64,000 bases of DNA, taken from the NCBI GenBank assembly GCA_025456145.1, contig JALOLD010000001.1, positions 62,001 through 126,000 on the forward strand, given 5' to 3'. Below are positions 36,730-45,030 of this stretch, piece after piece. The notes below the pieces were generated by a model, which was not told where the DNA came from, did no database searches, and saw only the letters and a list, made by a program, of their open reading frames with translations. Each line of letters begins with the position of its first letter. Positions within the stretch are counted from its first letter, which is position 1. This DNA comes from Thermoanaerobaculales bacterium. GTDB taxonomy: Bacteria; Acidobacteriota; Thermoanaerobaculia; Thermoanaerobaculales; Sulfomarinibacteraceae. Both the position numbers and the translations under genes were made by a program.

Positions 36730-37383
36730 TCACGCCAGGGCCGCGAGCCCGGCGATCCCATCGTCGCGGCCGATCACCACCAGCACATCGCCGGCCTGGA
36801 TCCGCTCGCTGCCGTCGAGGGTCGCCAGCACCCGATCCCCGCGGCGGATCGCCGCGACCGACACGCCAAAACGGCGGCGGACGTCGAGCTCGACCAGCGT
36901 CCGGCCGACGAAGCCCCGGGGGACCTCGAGCTCCGCCACCTCGACCTCATCGCCGAGGTCGAACCGTTCGAGGACGCTCGGCTGTGCGAGCTGCCGGGCG
37001 AGGCTCTCGCCCATCTCCCACTCCGGGCTCACCACCCGGTGGGCGCCGACGGCGCGAAGCACCCGGGCGTGCAGGGGTCCGAGGGCGCGGGCGACGATCT
37101 GCGGCGCCCCGAGCTGGCGCAGCAGGGTGGTGGTCAGGATCGACGCCTCCATCGACTCCGCCCCGATGGCGACGACGCTGCAGCCGACGCGCTCGATCCG
37201 CAGCTCCCGGAGCGCCTGCTCGTCGGTGGCGTCGGCACAGACCACGGTCTCCAGCTCGGAGGCCAGCCGGTCGACCTCGTCCTGATCCGAGTCGACGCCG
37301 AGAACCGCCTGCCCTTCGGCAGTGAGGCTGAGCGCGACCGCACGACCGAACATCCCGAGCCCGATCACACAGAAATCTGCCAT
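36730..37383 (-). CDS. trkA: TrkA/KtrA-type RCK potassium uptake regulator
   Basis: 217-residue cytoplasmic regulatory subunit of a K+ channel-like transporter. The N-terminal RCK domain has the nucleotide-binding Rossmann loop VIGLGMFGRAVALSL, the acidic strand end GVDSDQ and CADATDEQAL. A TrkA-C domain (residues about 135-217; LEVPRGFVGRTLVEL, RIQAGDVLVVIG) follows. The length matches KtrA (about 220), not the doubled E. coli TrkA. ATG 37383 is one base downstream of the trkH stop in the same TGACATG arrangement as at the next junction. It gates the TrkH pore by nucleotide binding. Confidence 0.9.
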   Translation of the reverse strand: MADFCVIGLGMFGRAVALSLTAEGQAVLGVDSDQDEVDRLASELETVVCADATDEQALRELRIERVGCSVVAIGAESMEASILTTTLLRQLGAPQIVARALGPLHARVLRAVGAHRVVSPEWEMGESLARQLAQPSVLERFDLGDEVEVAELEVPRGFVGRTLVELDVRRRFGVSVAAIRRGDRVLATLDGSERIQAGDVLVVIGRDDGIAGLAALA

Positions 37384-37384
37384 G

Positions 37385-39463
37385 TCAACCCACCATGATC
37401 CGAGCTTGAGGATAGCCCACCCGCGCACGACGAGTCTGCCCGAGCAGCAGGGCGAGGGTGAGCGGCCCGACCCGGCCCGCCAGCATCGCGGCCGCGACCA
37501 CGAGCTTGCCGAGCTCGTCGAGGCTCGCGGTGGCGCCGAGCGACAGCCCGACCGTTCCGAAGGCGCTGAAGCTCTCGAACACCAGCCACTCGAAGGGCGC
37601 ATCGTGGGTGGCGAGCAGCAACCCCGCCGTGACGAGGACGATGACCAGCCCGACCACCGCGATCGCCGCGCTCCGGAAGACGATGTCGAGGGGGACCCTG
37701 CGCCTGAGGATCACGACCTCCGACCGTCGGACCGCGATGGAGGGGATCGCCGCGACCAGGACCGCCGCGGTCGTGGTCTTGATACCGCCGCCGGTTCCCC
37801 CCGGCGAGGCCCCGATGAACATCAGGATCATGAAGACCAGCAGGGTGGCCGGTTGCAGCTCGCTCATCGCCACCGAGTTGAAGCCGGCGGTGCGGGTCGT
37901 GATGCTCTGGAACAGCCCGTTGACGACCCGGTCGAGCGGGGAGAGACCGGCGAGGGACCGCTGCCACTCGAGACCCAGGTACAGCCCCCACCCGGCCACG
38001 ATGAGGACAGCCGTGGCGAGGATCACCAGGCGGACCTGGACCGCGAGCCCGGCCCAGGACCCCCGGCGAAGCCGCCACCACAGGCCGGCCAGCACCGCGA
38101 ATCCCAGCCCTCCGAGGACGATGAGGAGACTGAACACGAGCAGCGCCGCCGGGTCGCGGCTGAACATCGCCAGCGAGTCGGACTGGAGGGCGAACCCGGC
38201 GTTGCAGAACGCCGACACCGAGTGGAAGACCCCCTTCCAGAGAGCGTCGAGGGGCGCGGCGCCGTGCGCCCCCCAGGCGAGACCGAGGGCGAGGGCCCCG
38301 GCGGCCTCGACGGTCACCGTCGCCAGCACGATGAAGGTCGTCAGCCGGAAGGCGGTCGCCGGCGATCTCAGGTCGAGAACGGTTCCGAGCGCGGCCTCGC
38401 TCTGGAAGTCGAGATCCCGACCGAGCATCAGCGCGGCGAAGGTCGAGAGCACCATGATGTTGAGGCCCCCGATCTGGATCAGGGCCAGGATCACGACCTG
38501 CCCGAAGACCGAGAAGTCGTGCGGGGTGTCGAGCACGATCAGCCCGGTCACGCAGGACGCGCTCGTCGCGGTGAAGAGCGCATCGGTCGCGGCGATGCGC
38601 TGGCCGCTGGCCGCCGCCGCCGGGACGCTGAGCAGGACGGTGCCCACCGAGATGAGGATGATGAAGGACGACACGAGCAGCAACCCGGGGTTGCGGAGGA
38701 AGTGGCGGTACAGCTCCTCGAACAGCGGGGTCCAGACGGTCAGCTGAAGGAGGGTGAGGACGAGGTACCCGGCGAGCGCGCCGAGGGCGGCGATCGGGCC
38801 GGCGAACAACGCCGCCGCGATGGCGATCACCAGGACCGCGGCCGCTCCGATCGGCGGCACCCGCGAGCCTTGCCGCCACATCCGGTGGTACATCGGCGCC
38901 GATGCCGCGACCACGATGAGATCCAGCACCACGCACAGGACGAGGGCGCCGAAACGATGGCCGACACCGTAGCCGAGGACCAGGGTCGAGACGACGAACG
39001 CGACCAGGGCGAGATGACGGACCGCGGGGCCGTTGCGGCCCGTCCAACGCGCCAGCGGACTGTCGACCGGGGAGAGCTCGTAGCCGCGGCCGAGCTCCGC
39101 GAGCCCGAGCACCACGAGGTTCCACACGATGACCCCCCCGGCGATGACCGGGTCGGAGACCACGGCAGGCAGGAACATCGCGACGCCGATCAGCAGGACG
39201 ACCAGGCTCACCGGTCGAGCCCTGCGCGATCCGCGCAGAATCAGGATCGCGCCGGCGGTCGCCGCAGCCGACAGGGCGAGGGTGTAGACCCAGCCGAACG
39301 CGGTCACCGTCGCGGCCTCTCCGAAGTAGCCCCCCGGCATGTCCACCGCGAGCTGGCCGAGGACCGCGATCGCGCCCGCCCCGAGCAACCGCGCGGCGGC
39401 GAGGCGGGCGATGGCGGCTTCTCGATCGGGATTGGTCACTTCGAGATCATACGCTGGTCCCAC
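37385..39463 (-). CDS. trkH: TrkH/KtrB family potassium transporter with N-terminal membrane extension
   Basis: 692-residue polytopic protein. The four pore-loop motifs of the family are visible: TATSASCVTGLI, SVSAFCNAGFAL, SITTRTAGFNS and SAFGTVGLSLG. KtrB proteins have about 450 residues; here about 220 extra residues forming five or six hydrophobic helices precede the core. The start is a GTG, either 39463 or 39439; neither has a clear ribosome-binding site. Only 31 bases separate it from the metallophosphoesterase stop, so it may share that transcript. It is followed by trkA and a sensor with one-base gaps. It imports K+ for turgor and pH control. Confidence 0.9.
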   Translation of the reverse strand: MGPAYDLEVTNPDREAAIARLAAARLLGAGAIAVLGQLAVDMPGGYFGEAATVTAFGWVYTLALSAAATAGAILILRGSRRARPVSLVVLLIGVAMFLPAVVSDPVIAGGVIVWNLVVLGLAELGRGYELSPVDSPLARWTGRNGPAVRHLALVAFVVSTLVLGYGVGHRFGALVLCVVLDLIVVAASAPMYHRMWRQGSRVPPIGAAAVLVIAIAAALFAGPIAALGALAGYLVLTLLQLTVWTPLFEELYRHFLRNPGLLLVSSFIILISVGTVLLSVPAAAASGQRIAATDALFTATSASCVTGLIVLDTPHDFSVFGQVVILALIQIGGLNIMVLSTFAALMLGRDLDFQSEAALGTVLDLRSPATAFRLTTFIVLATVTVEAAGALALGLAWGAHGAAPLDALWKGVFHSVSAFCNAGFALQSDSLAMFSRDPAALLVFSLLIVLGGLGFAVLAGLWWRLRRGSWAGLAVQVRLVILATAVLIVAGWGLYLGLEWQRSLAGLSPLDRVVNGLFQSITTRTAGFNSVAMSELQPATLLVFMILMFIGASPGGTGGGIKTTTAAVLVAAIPSIAVRRSEVVILRRRVPLDIVFRSAAIAVVGLVIVLVTAGLLLATHDAPFEWLVFESFSAFGTVGLSLGATASLDELGKLVVAAAMLAGRVGPLTLALLLGQTRRARVGYPQARIMVG

Positions 39464-39494
39464 GGGGGGCTCGAATCAGCGCGGACCGAATCGC

Positions 39495-40613
39495 TCAGCC
39501 CGACGACCTCAGGGTGACCAGGAGGATCTCGGAGGGTGCGAGCAGCCGCATCGGAGGGCCCCAGCTCCCGGCACCGCGCGAGACCAGCTGGGTCATCGAG
39601 CCGTGCCGGTAGCGCCCGGCGAGGCTCGGGTAGGTCGTCCGGACGAGGAGGTGGAAGGGCCAGATCTGACCGCCGTGGGTGTGACCGTTGAGCATCAGGT
39701 CGACGCCGGCCGCGGCCGCCTCGGCCTCGTGCTCGGGCGAGTGCTGGAGCAGGACGATCGCCTGCCCCGCCGGCACGCCCCGTAACGCAGCGGCGAGGTC
39801 CGCCTCGGCAACCCCGGTCTGTGCGCTGCCCCGGGCGTCGGGGACGCCGACGATCCAGACGCCGGGGCGGACCTCGACCGCGTCGTTGTCGAGCACGGTG
39901 AAGCCGGCGGCGCGAAGCAACGCCCGCGAGCGCTCACGTCCGGCGTAGTACTCGTGGTTGCCGAGCACCGCGAGCACCCCGCCGGGCGCCCTCAGCGTCC
40001 GCAGCCTCGGCAGCAGGAGCTCGACAACCCCGGCGTCGCCATCGACCAGGTCGCCGGTGATCACCACGACGTCGGGGGCGGCCCCGTCGACGAGGGCGAC
40101 GACCCGTCGCAGGTGGTCGTCGCCGAGGATCGTGCCGAGGTGGAGGTCGCTGAGGTGGGCGATGGCCAGCCCGTCGGCCGCGGCGGACAGACCGGGGACG
40201 ACCACCTCCTCGCGGACGACCCGCGGCGCCCGGAGCCCACCCCACCAGGCGGTCGCGGCGGCGAGCAGGGCGACGACGGCCGCCGCGGCTCGCAGCCGAG
40301 GCGCCACCGTGTCGAGCAGGAGGCCTCCCAGCGTGACCACGTCGACCGCGAGGAGCGCGAAGAAGAGAAGGAACAGGGCGCCCATCCAGACCGCGCCCGA
40401 GTACTCGAGGCCGCGACCGAGCCCGTGCCGGCCGGCCGAGTACAGGATCCTGCCGAGGGGGTAGGCCGCGAAGCCGACCGCGAGCGCCGCGACCAGTGCC
40501 CAGCGACCGCCGCCGTCGGCGAACGGCGGCAGCGTGGACAGCCGCCAGCCGACAAAGAGGTGCTGCAGCGCCCACACGCCCAGCACCACCGCAAGGAAGA
40601 CCGCGAACCGCAT
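39495..40613 (-). CDS. Membrane-anchored calcineurin-like metallophosphoesterase
   Basis: 372-residue YkuE-type enzyme. About four hydrophobic helices (residues 1-130) precede a periplasmic phosphoesterase domain with all metal motifs: IAHLSDLHLG, VITGDLVDG, LGNHEYY and LNGHTHGGQ. Two metal ions would be bound, and the natural substrate may be a lipid or nucleotide phosphate. ATG 40613 is chosen over 40625 because GGAG lies five bases upstream. It is divergent from the racemase, and trkH begins 31 bases after its stop. Confidence 0.88.
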   Translation of the reverse strand: MRFAVFLAVVLGVWALQHLFVGWRLSTLPPFADGGGRWALVAALAVGFAAYPLGRILYSAGRHGLGRGLEYSGAVWMGALFLLFFALLAVDVVTLGGLLLDTVAPRLRAAAAVVALLAAATAWWGGLRAPRVVREEVVVPGLSAAADGLAIAHLSDLHLGTILGDDHLRRVVALVDGAAPDVVVITGDLVDGDAGVVELLLPRLRTLRAPGGVLAVLGNHEYYAGRERSRALLRAAGFTVLDNDAVEVRPGVWIVGVPDARGSAQTGVAEADLAAALRGVPAGQAIVLLQHSPEHEAEAAAAGVDLMLNGHTHGGQIWPFHLLVRTTYPSLAGRYRHGSMTQLVSRGAGSWGPPMRLLAPSEILLVTLRSSG

Positions 40614-40744
40614 CCTCGCTCCCATCTCAGCACGGAACGCTGGCTCGCGGGCGGGTATTGCCGGTCGACCGACGACATGCCCGTCGGTCCCCACCGGATC
40701 GCGCTATCCTCGGGCACGACCGAAGAAAGGCAACGGAGGCGAGG

Positions 40745-41446
40745 GTGAAGAGGATCGGTCTCGTCGGCGGCATGACGCCGGAGTCCACGGCGGCGTACTA
40801 CCGGATGCTCGTCGAGCTCGGCAGGCAGCGCTGGGACGACCCGGTGCGCAACCCGGTGGTGATCATCTACAGCATCGACCTCGCCGAGATCGTCGCCCAC
40901 CAGGACGTCAGCGACAGCGACCGGGTGGTCGAGCTCCTGTCGGGGGTGCTCGAGCGGCTGCGCGTCGCCGGGGCCGAGATCGGGGCGTTGACCGCCAACA
41001 CCCCGCACCTCTTCTTCGACCGGATCCGGGCCCGGACCTCGCTGCCGCTCGTCCACATCGTCGACGCGACCCTCCGGAGGGCCCGCGGGCTCGGCATCCG
41101 GCGCGCCCTGCTGCTCGGCACCGAGGCCACCATGGCCTCGTCGATGTACCCGGAGGCCTTCGCCTCGGAGGGCATCGAGCTGGTCATCCCCGACGAGGAC
41201 GACCGCCGCTTCGTCAACCGTTCGATCTACCGCGATCTCGCCGCCGGCGAGGTGAGCCCCGAGCTCCGGGACGCCTACCTAGGGATCTGCCGCCGGCAGA
41301 TCGAGCGCTGCGGCGTCGAGGCGATCGTCCTCGGGTGCACCGAGCTCCCCCTGGTCCTCCGGGACGGCGACCTTCCGATCCCCCTCGTCGATACCGCCCG
41401 CTGCCACGCCGAGGCGATCTTCGCCGGTGCGGTCGCCGACGGCTGA
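40745..41446 (+). CDS. Aspartate/glutamate racemase family protein
   Basis: 233-residue cytosolic protein. The fold start KRIGLVGGMTPESTAAYYR and the C-terminal catalytic motif VLGCTELPLVL (about residue 196) are those of aspartate/glutamate racemases. At the site of the first catalytic Cys the sequence reads LTANTPHLF, so that Cys is replaced by Ala. E. coli YgeA also lacks the first Cys (Thr instead). Two-base racemisation may therefore be altered or lost. The start is GTG 40745 with GGAGG five bases upstream. It is divergent from the phosphoesterase, and no cofactor genes are nearby. Confidence 0.82.
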   Translation: MKRIGLVGGMTPESTAAYYRMLVELGRQRWDDPVRNPVVIIYSIDLAEIVAHQDVSDSDRVVELLSGVLERLRVAGAEIGALTANTPHLFFDRIRARTSLPLVHIVDATLRRARGLGIRRALLLGTEATMASSMYPEAFASEGIELVIPDEDDRRFVNRSIYRDLAAGEVSPELRDAYLGICRRQIERCGVEAIVLGCTELPLVLRDGDLPIPLVDTARCHAEAIFAGAVADG

Positions 41447-41856
41447 CCCGATCCCGGCAGGCCTTCCTGGCACCCGCCCGTATCGCCCGATCGCTCGGTC
41501 AGGGGCCGATCGCGACCGCCGCCGACCGCGCGCCGCGGTGAGCTCTCGGCGATCCCGGAGCGGCCCGCCGAACGCTCCGGCGCGAGCCCGATTCGATGTC
41601 GACCGGCCCGCCCGGCGCTGAATCCATCACGGAGATCTCACGGAAAAAGCACGCTTTCGTCACAACCGCGGTTTCGCGAAACCTCGCGGGCTCCCCGGCC
41701 AAAGGGACCATCGTGTCGACTGACGACCCGCCCGCCGCTCGAAGCGAACTCCCCGGGGACCGACCCGGGGGGGGCGCTCCCCGCCGAGGGCGAAGAACGA
41801 CCGAGGGCGCCGGGTCCGACCGTCGGCCCCTCGCTACCGACCGATGGGAGGAACCC
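41447..41856. other. 410-base intergenic region
   Basis: No gene is supported; an open plus-strand frame (41596 onward) is only an upstream extension of the beta-propeller gene. The stretch 41625-41665 is A/T-richer (ACGGAGATCTCACGGAAAAA) and is the most likely promoter area, and it is followed by the 12-base palindrome at 41671. Confidence 0.4.
41671..41682. promoter_or_regulatory. 12-base perfect palindrome
   Basis: GTTTCGCGAAAC reads the same on both strands and is flanked by CCGCG and CTCGCGG, which extend the symmetry imperfectly. It lies 174 bases upstream of the beta-propeller ATG. It could be an operator for a dimeric repressor; no regulator is assigned. Confidence 0.3.
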
Positions 41857-42906
41857 ATGAGAGGACGAAGCTCGATCGTAGGAGTGACCATGGCCGCCGC
41901 CACGCTGGCCGTCGTTTCCCTGGCCGCCGGGATCGCCGACGCGACGCCACAGCGAGGGAGCATGGTCGTCGCCAACCGTGGATCCGGAACTATCTCGGTG
42001 ATCTCGGTCAGGACCGACGCGGTCGCGACCCATGCGCTGCCGGCCGGTCCCAACCAACCGGAGCCGATGTACGTGTTCCACTCGCCCTTCCAGCAGCGGG
42101 TCTTCGTCGGCGACCGGGCCAACGACCGGGTGGTCGCGTTGAACGCCCACACCTTCGAGGTCGAGGGGCTCGCGGCGGCCGGCGCCGGCGTCTTTCACAT
42201 GTGGGGCTGCCGAGCCACCGGCGAGCTCTGGGTCAACAACGACATCGACAACACCACCAGTGTGATCGACATGCGCACCCTCGAGACGGTGGCGACCATC
42301 CCCACCCCGGCCGACCTGGTGGCCATGGGAGGCAAGCCCCACGACGTGATCGTCGACCAGCAGGGACGCTTCGCCTACATCAGCGTCACCGGCGTCGCCG
42401 GGCCGGGCGACTACCTCGTCCAGGTCGACGCTCGTGACTACACCGTGCTCGGCCGCGCTCCGGTGGGCGACGACCCCCATCTCTCCCTGGCCGCCGGCAA
42501 CCGCAACCTCTACGTCCCGGCTCAGGGCAGCGACATGGTGAGCGTTCTCGATCGCCGGACCCTCGACACCGTCGCGATGATCCCGGTTCCCGGAGCGCAC
42601 GGGGCGGCCATGCGGCTCGGCGGCCGGGTCTTCTACACCACCAACCTACCGGGCGGCGGAAGCCAGGCGATCTGGGTGATCGACGCCAGATCCAACACCG
42701 TGATCGGCGATCCGGTCGACACCCCCTACGCGGTCCCGCACAACCTCGCCCTCACACCGAGCGGCCGGAAGATCTACGTCACCCACTCGGGCGGAGCCTC
42801 TGACAAGGTGACGGTGTTCGGAACCCGGCGCGGCTCGCCGATCCCGACCTTCGTCCGATCGATCGACGTCGGGCTCAACCCCTTCGGGATCGCCTACGTG
42901 CCCTAG
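41857..42906 (+). CDS. Secreted YncE-like seven-bladed beta-propeller protein
   Basis: 349-residue protein with a signal peptide (MAAATLAVVSLAAGIADA). The mature part is made of repeated YVTN/YncE-type blades: GSMVVANRGSGTISVISV, HDVIVDQQGRFAYISVTG, NRNLYVPAQGSDMVSVLDRR and HNLALTPSGRKIYVTHSG. Such proteins bind DNA, nucleotides or partners, or act as surface scaffolds; no catalytic residues are visible. ATG 41857 follows GGGAGGAACCC. It stands alone between a 410-base upstream gap and a 279-base downstream gap. Confidence 0.82.
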   Translation: MRGRSSIVGVTMAAATLAVVSLAAGIADATPQRGSMVVANRGSGTISVISVRTDAVATHALPAGPNQPEPMYVFHSPFQQRVFVGDRANDRVVALNAHTFEVEGLAAAGAGVFHMWGCRATGELWVNNDIDNTTSVIDMRTLETVATIPTPADLVAMGGKPHDVIVDQQGRFAYISVTGVAGPGDYLVQVDARDYTVLGRAPVGDDPHLSLAAGNRNLYVPAQGSDMVSVLDRRTLDTVAMIPVPGAHGAAMRLGGRVFYTTNLPGGGSQAIWVIDARSNTVIGDPVDTPYAVPHNLALTPSGRKIYVTHSGGASDKVTVFGTRRGSPIPTFVRSIDVGLNPFGIAYVP

Positions 42907-43185
42907 AGCATCTCCATCCGCCGCGGCGCCTCCGACCCACCGTCCTCGCCCGAAACGCGGAGGGTCGCCGGCGCGAATCAGCCCGCCGGCGCCCTTCGAT
43001 CCGCCGAGCGTCGACATCGACCATCCCCAACCGACCGGACCGGCGGGACCCCGTCGGCCCGGTCGTTCATCTCGAGGGCGCCAGGCGCCGATGCCGGCCG
43101 CGGGTCAGGCAACAGAGCGATGCACAACGACCGGCTCGTGCTCGAGGCTCGTCCCTGGAGTATCATCCCGAATCATGGAGGGGCC

Positions 43186-44421
43186 ATGAGGATCTCGATC
43201 TCGGCTGCTGTCATGTGCGCCGCCCTCGCGGCGATGGGGTCGACCGACGGCGGCGCCTCGGTGGTCGATCGCGAGACGGCGACCCGGGTTGCCGAGGCGA
43301 CCATCGCCGAGCGCGGGGACGGTGAGACCCTCGCCACCGTCCGGACGATCTGGCGCGACGGGCGGCCGCTTCTCTTCCTCATCGACCTCGACCCGGCCGG
43401 GTTCGTGGTGGTCGCCGGCAACACCGATCTGCCACCGGTCGTCGCCTACTCCTTCGCCGACGACCTCCCGTCGCGGCAGCCCGAGGAGGGGATCCTCGTC
43501 GACCTCCTCCGCGCCGACCTCGGGCTGCGGCTCGAGGGTGTGCCGAGCCTGCCGGCGGGCGTCGTGAGCGGTCGCCACGACGAGTGGTACCGGCTGCTCG
43601 CGCGGCTCCCGCGGGAGGGAGACGAGCCTGACTTCGAGCAGTGGCCCGCGGCCGGGACGACCTCCACCGGAGGCTGGCTCGAGACCAACTGGCACCAGAG
43701 CTCGCCCTACAACGACCAGTGCCCCTTCGACCCCGTGGCGGGCGGACGGAGCGTCGCCGGCTGCCCGGCGGTGGCGGTCGCGATGGTCGTGAACCACCAC
43801 CGGACCACCAACGACACCCGGTTCGACGACGCCGACGACTACTACCACAGCTATGCCGGCCGCCAGTACTGGATCGACGACGACTGGGCGACGTTGGGCT
43901 TCCCCGCGTTCCCCACCCTGTCGGCCTCGCTCGCCGACCTCGAGCAACGGTACCGGACGGGGGTTCCGGCAACCCCCGCCGACGCCGCCGCGCTGGTCTT
44001 CGCCGCCGGCGTCGCCGCCACCCAGGTCTACACCGCCTCGATCTCCGGCACCTTCGGCGTGTCTCAGGCGGTCGACGCCTACCTCAAGTTCGGCGCCGAC
44101 CGGCTCAGCCTGGTCCCCGGGACCGACCCCGAGATCTACCTCCGGATGTCGGCCAACATGAAGAGCGGTCTGCCGGCCCATCTCGCGGTGCTCGACCCGG
44201 GCGGGAGCGCCGGCCACAACCTGGTGGCCGACGGCTACAACACCGACGACTACTTCCACCTCAACTTCGGCTGGGGCGGAAGCGCCAACGGGTGGTATCT
44301 CCTGCCCGACGAGATCCCCTACAACCTGACGGTGATCGACGGGGTCGTCGTCGACATCGCCTTCCCGTTGTTCCAGGACGGCTTCGAGAGCGGCACCACG
44401 TCGATGTGGTCGGTCCCCTGA
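43186..44421 (+). CDS. Secreted C10 (streptopain-like) cysteine protease with DGFESG C-terminal tail
   Basis: 411-residue protease. After a signal peptide (ending near GSTDGGAS) comes an inhibitory propeptide (VVDRETATRVAEATIAERG, then GFVVVAGNTDLPPVVAYS). The C10 catalytic domain has Cys in SVAGCPAVAVAMVVNHH (about residue 192) and His in GHNLVADGYNTDD (about 343), followed by the conserved FHLNFGWGG. The end FQDGFESGTTSMWSVP matches a short C-terminal motif seen in many secreted proteins of related bacteria and may be a sorting or anchoring signal. ATG 43186 follows GGAGGGG. It probably degrades extracellular protein. Confidence 0.9.
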   Translation: MRISISAAVMCAALAAMGSTDGGASVVDRETATRVAEATIAERGDGETLATVRTIWRDGRPLLFLIDLDPAGFVVVAGNTDLPPVVAYSFADDLPSRQPEEGILVDLLRADLGLRLEGVPSLPAGVVSGRHDEWYRLLARLPREGDEPDFEQWPAAGTTSTGGWLETNWHQSSPYNDQCPFDPVAGGRSVAGCPAVAVAMVVNHHRTTNDTRFDDADDYYHSYAGRQYWIDDDWATLGFPAFPTLSASLADLEQRYRTGVPATPADAAALVFAAGVAATQVYTASISGTFGVSQAVDAYLKFGADRLSLVPGTDPEIYLRMSANMKSGLPAHLAVLDPGGSAGHNLVADGYNTDDYFHLNFGWGGSANGWYLLPDEIPYNLTVIDGVVVDIAFPLFQDGFESGTTSMWSVP

Positions 44422-44568
44422 TCGCCGGTCGCGCCGGCCGCGACACGGTCGAGGACGGGCTCAACGGGGTCGGGTTGATTCCCGGGATCGAGGCGGGTAT
44501 CGTCATGGTCGCAGAACCCGCCAGTCGATGACCCTGAACCGCCCGCCGACCCCGAGAGGAGAGCCACC

Positions 44569-45030
44569 ATGCCAATGACGACGAGGAGAGCCGGAGCCTG
44601 GAGCACCGCCGCGACGCTGCTCACCGCTGCCGTCGCGGTGGCTTCCATGTCGGCCACCGAAGCGATCAAGCAACGACAGCTCGAGATGGAGGGGGTCCGC
44701 AACGGAATGGCGGCGCTGGGCGCGATCGCCAAGAAGGAGCAGCCATTCACCGCCGAGGCGGTCGGGACCGCCGCCGGGAAGATCGCCGACCACCTGGCAG
44801 CCGCCGCCGAGCTGTTCCCCGAGGGCAGCGACGCGGGCGATGTCCAGACCTGGGCCAAGCCCGAGATCTGGACCGACCGCGCGGCCTTCGACGAGCTCCT
44901 CGAGAGCACCCGCCAGGCGGCGGTCGGGCTCCAGGGGGTGACCGAGCCCGAGGCCTTCGGTCCGGCCCTCGGCAAGCTCGGCGCCGGGTGCAAGAGCTGT
45001 CACGACCTGTACCGCCTGCCCAAGCAGTGA
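44569..45030 (+). CDS. Cytochrome c' (class II c-type cytochrome)
   Basis: 153-residue periplasmic protein: signal peptide (AATLLTAAVAVASMSATEA), a four-helix body and a C-terminal haem site CKSCHDLYR, the arrangement of cytochrome c'/c-556. These carry electrons or bind NO. GAGAGGAG lies before the ATG. The stop overlaps the start of a dihaem cytochrome as GTGA, so the two are made together. Confidence 0.9.
   Translation: MPMTTRRAGAWSTAATLLTAAVAVASMSATEAIKQRQLEMEGVRNGMAALGAIAKKEQPFTAEAVGTAAGKIADHLAAAAELFPEGSDAGDVQTWAKPEIWTDRAAFDELLESTRQAAVGLQGVTEPEAFGPALGKLGAGCKSCHDLYRLPKQ

Noticed and set aside
36730-37602. Longer trkA frame starting at 37602
   Set aside because: The extra residues run into the trkH coding region and have no Rossmann content; ATG 37383 begins MADFCVIGLGMFG as in the family.
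37322-39517. Long open plus-strand frame across trkH and trkA
   Set aside because: It lies wholly antisense to two clear potassium-transport genes and reads as Arg/Asp/Glu/Gly-rich GC-bias text without domains.
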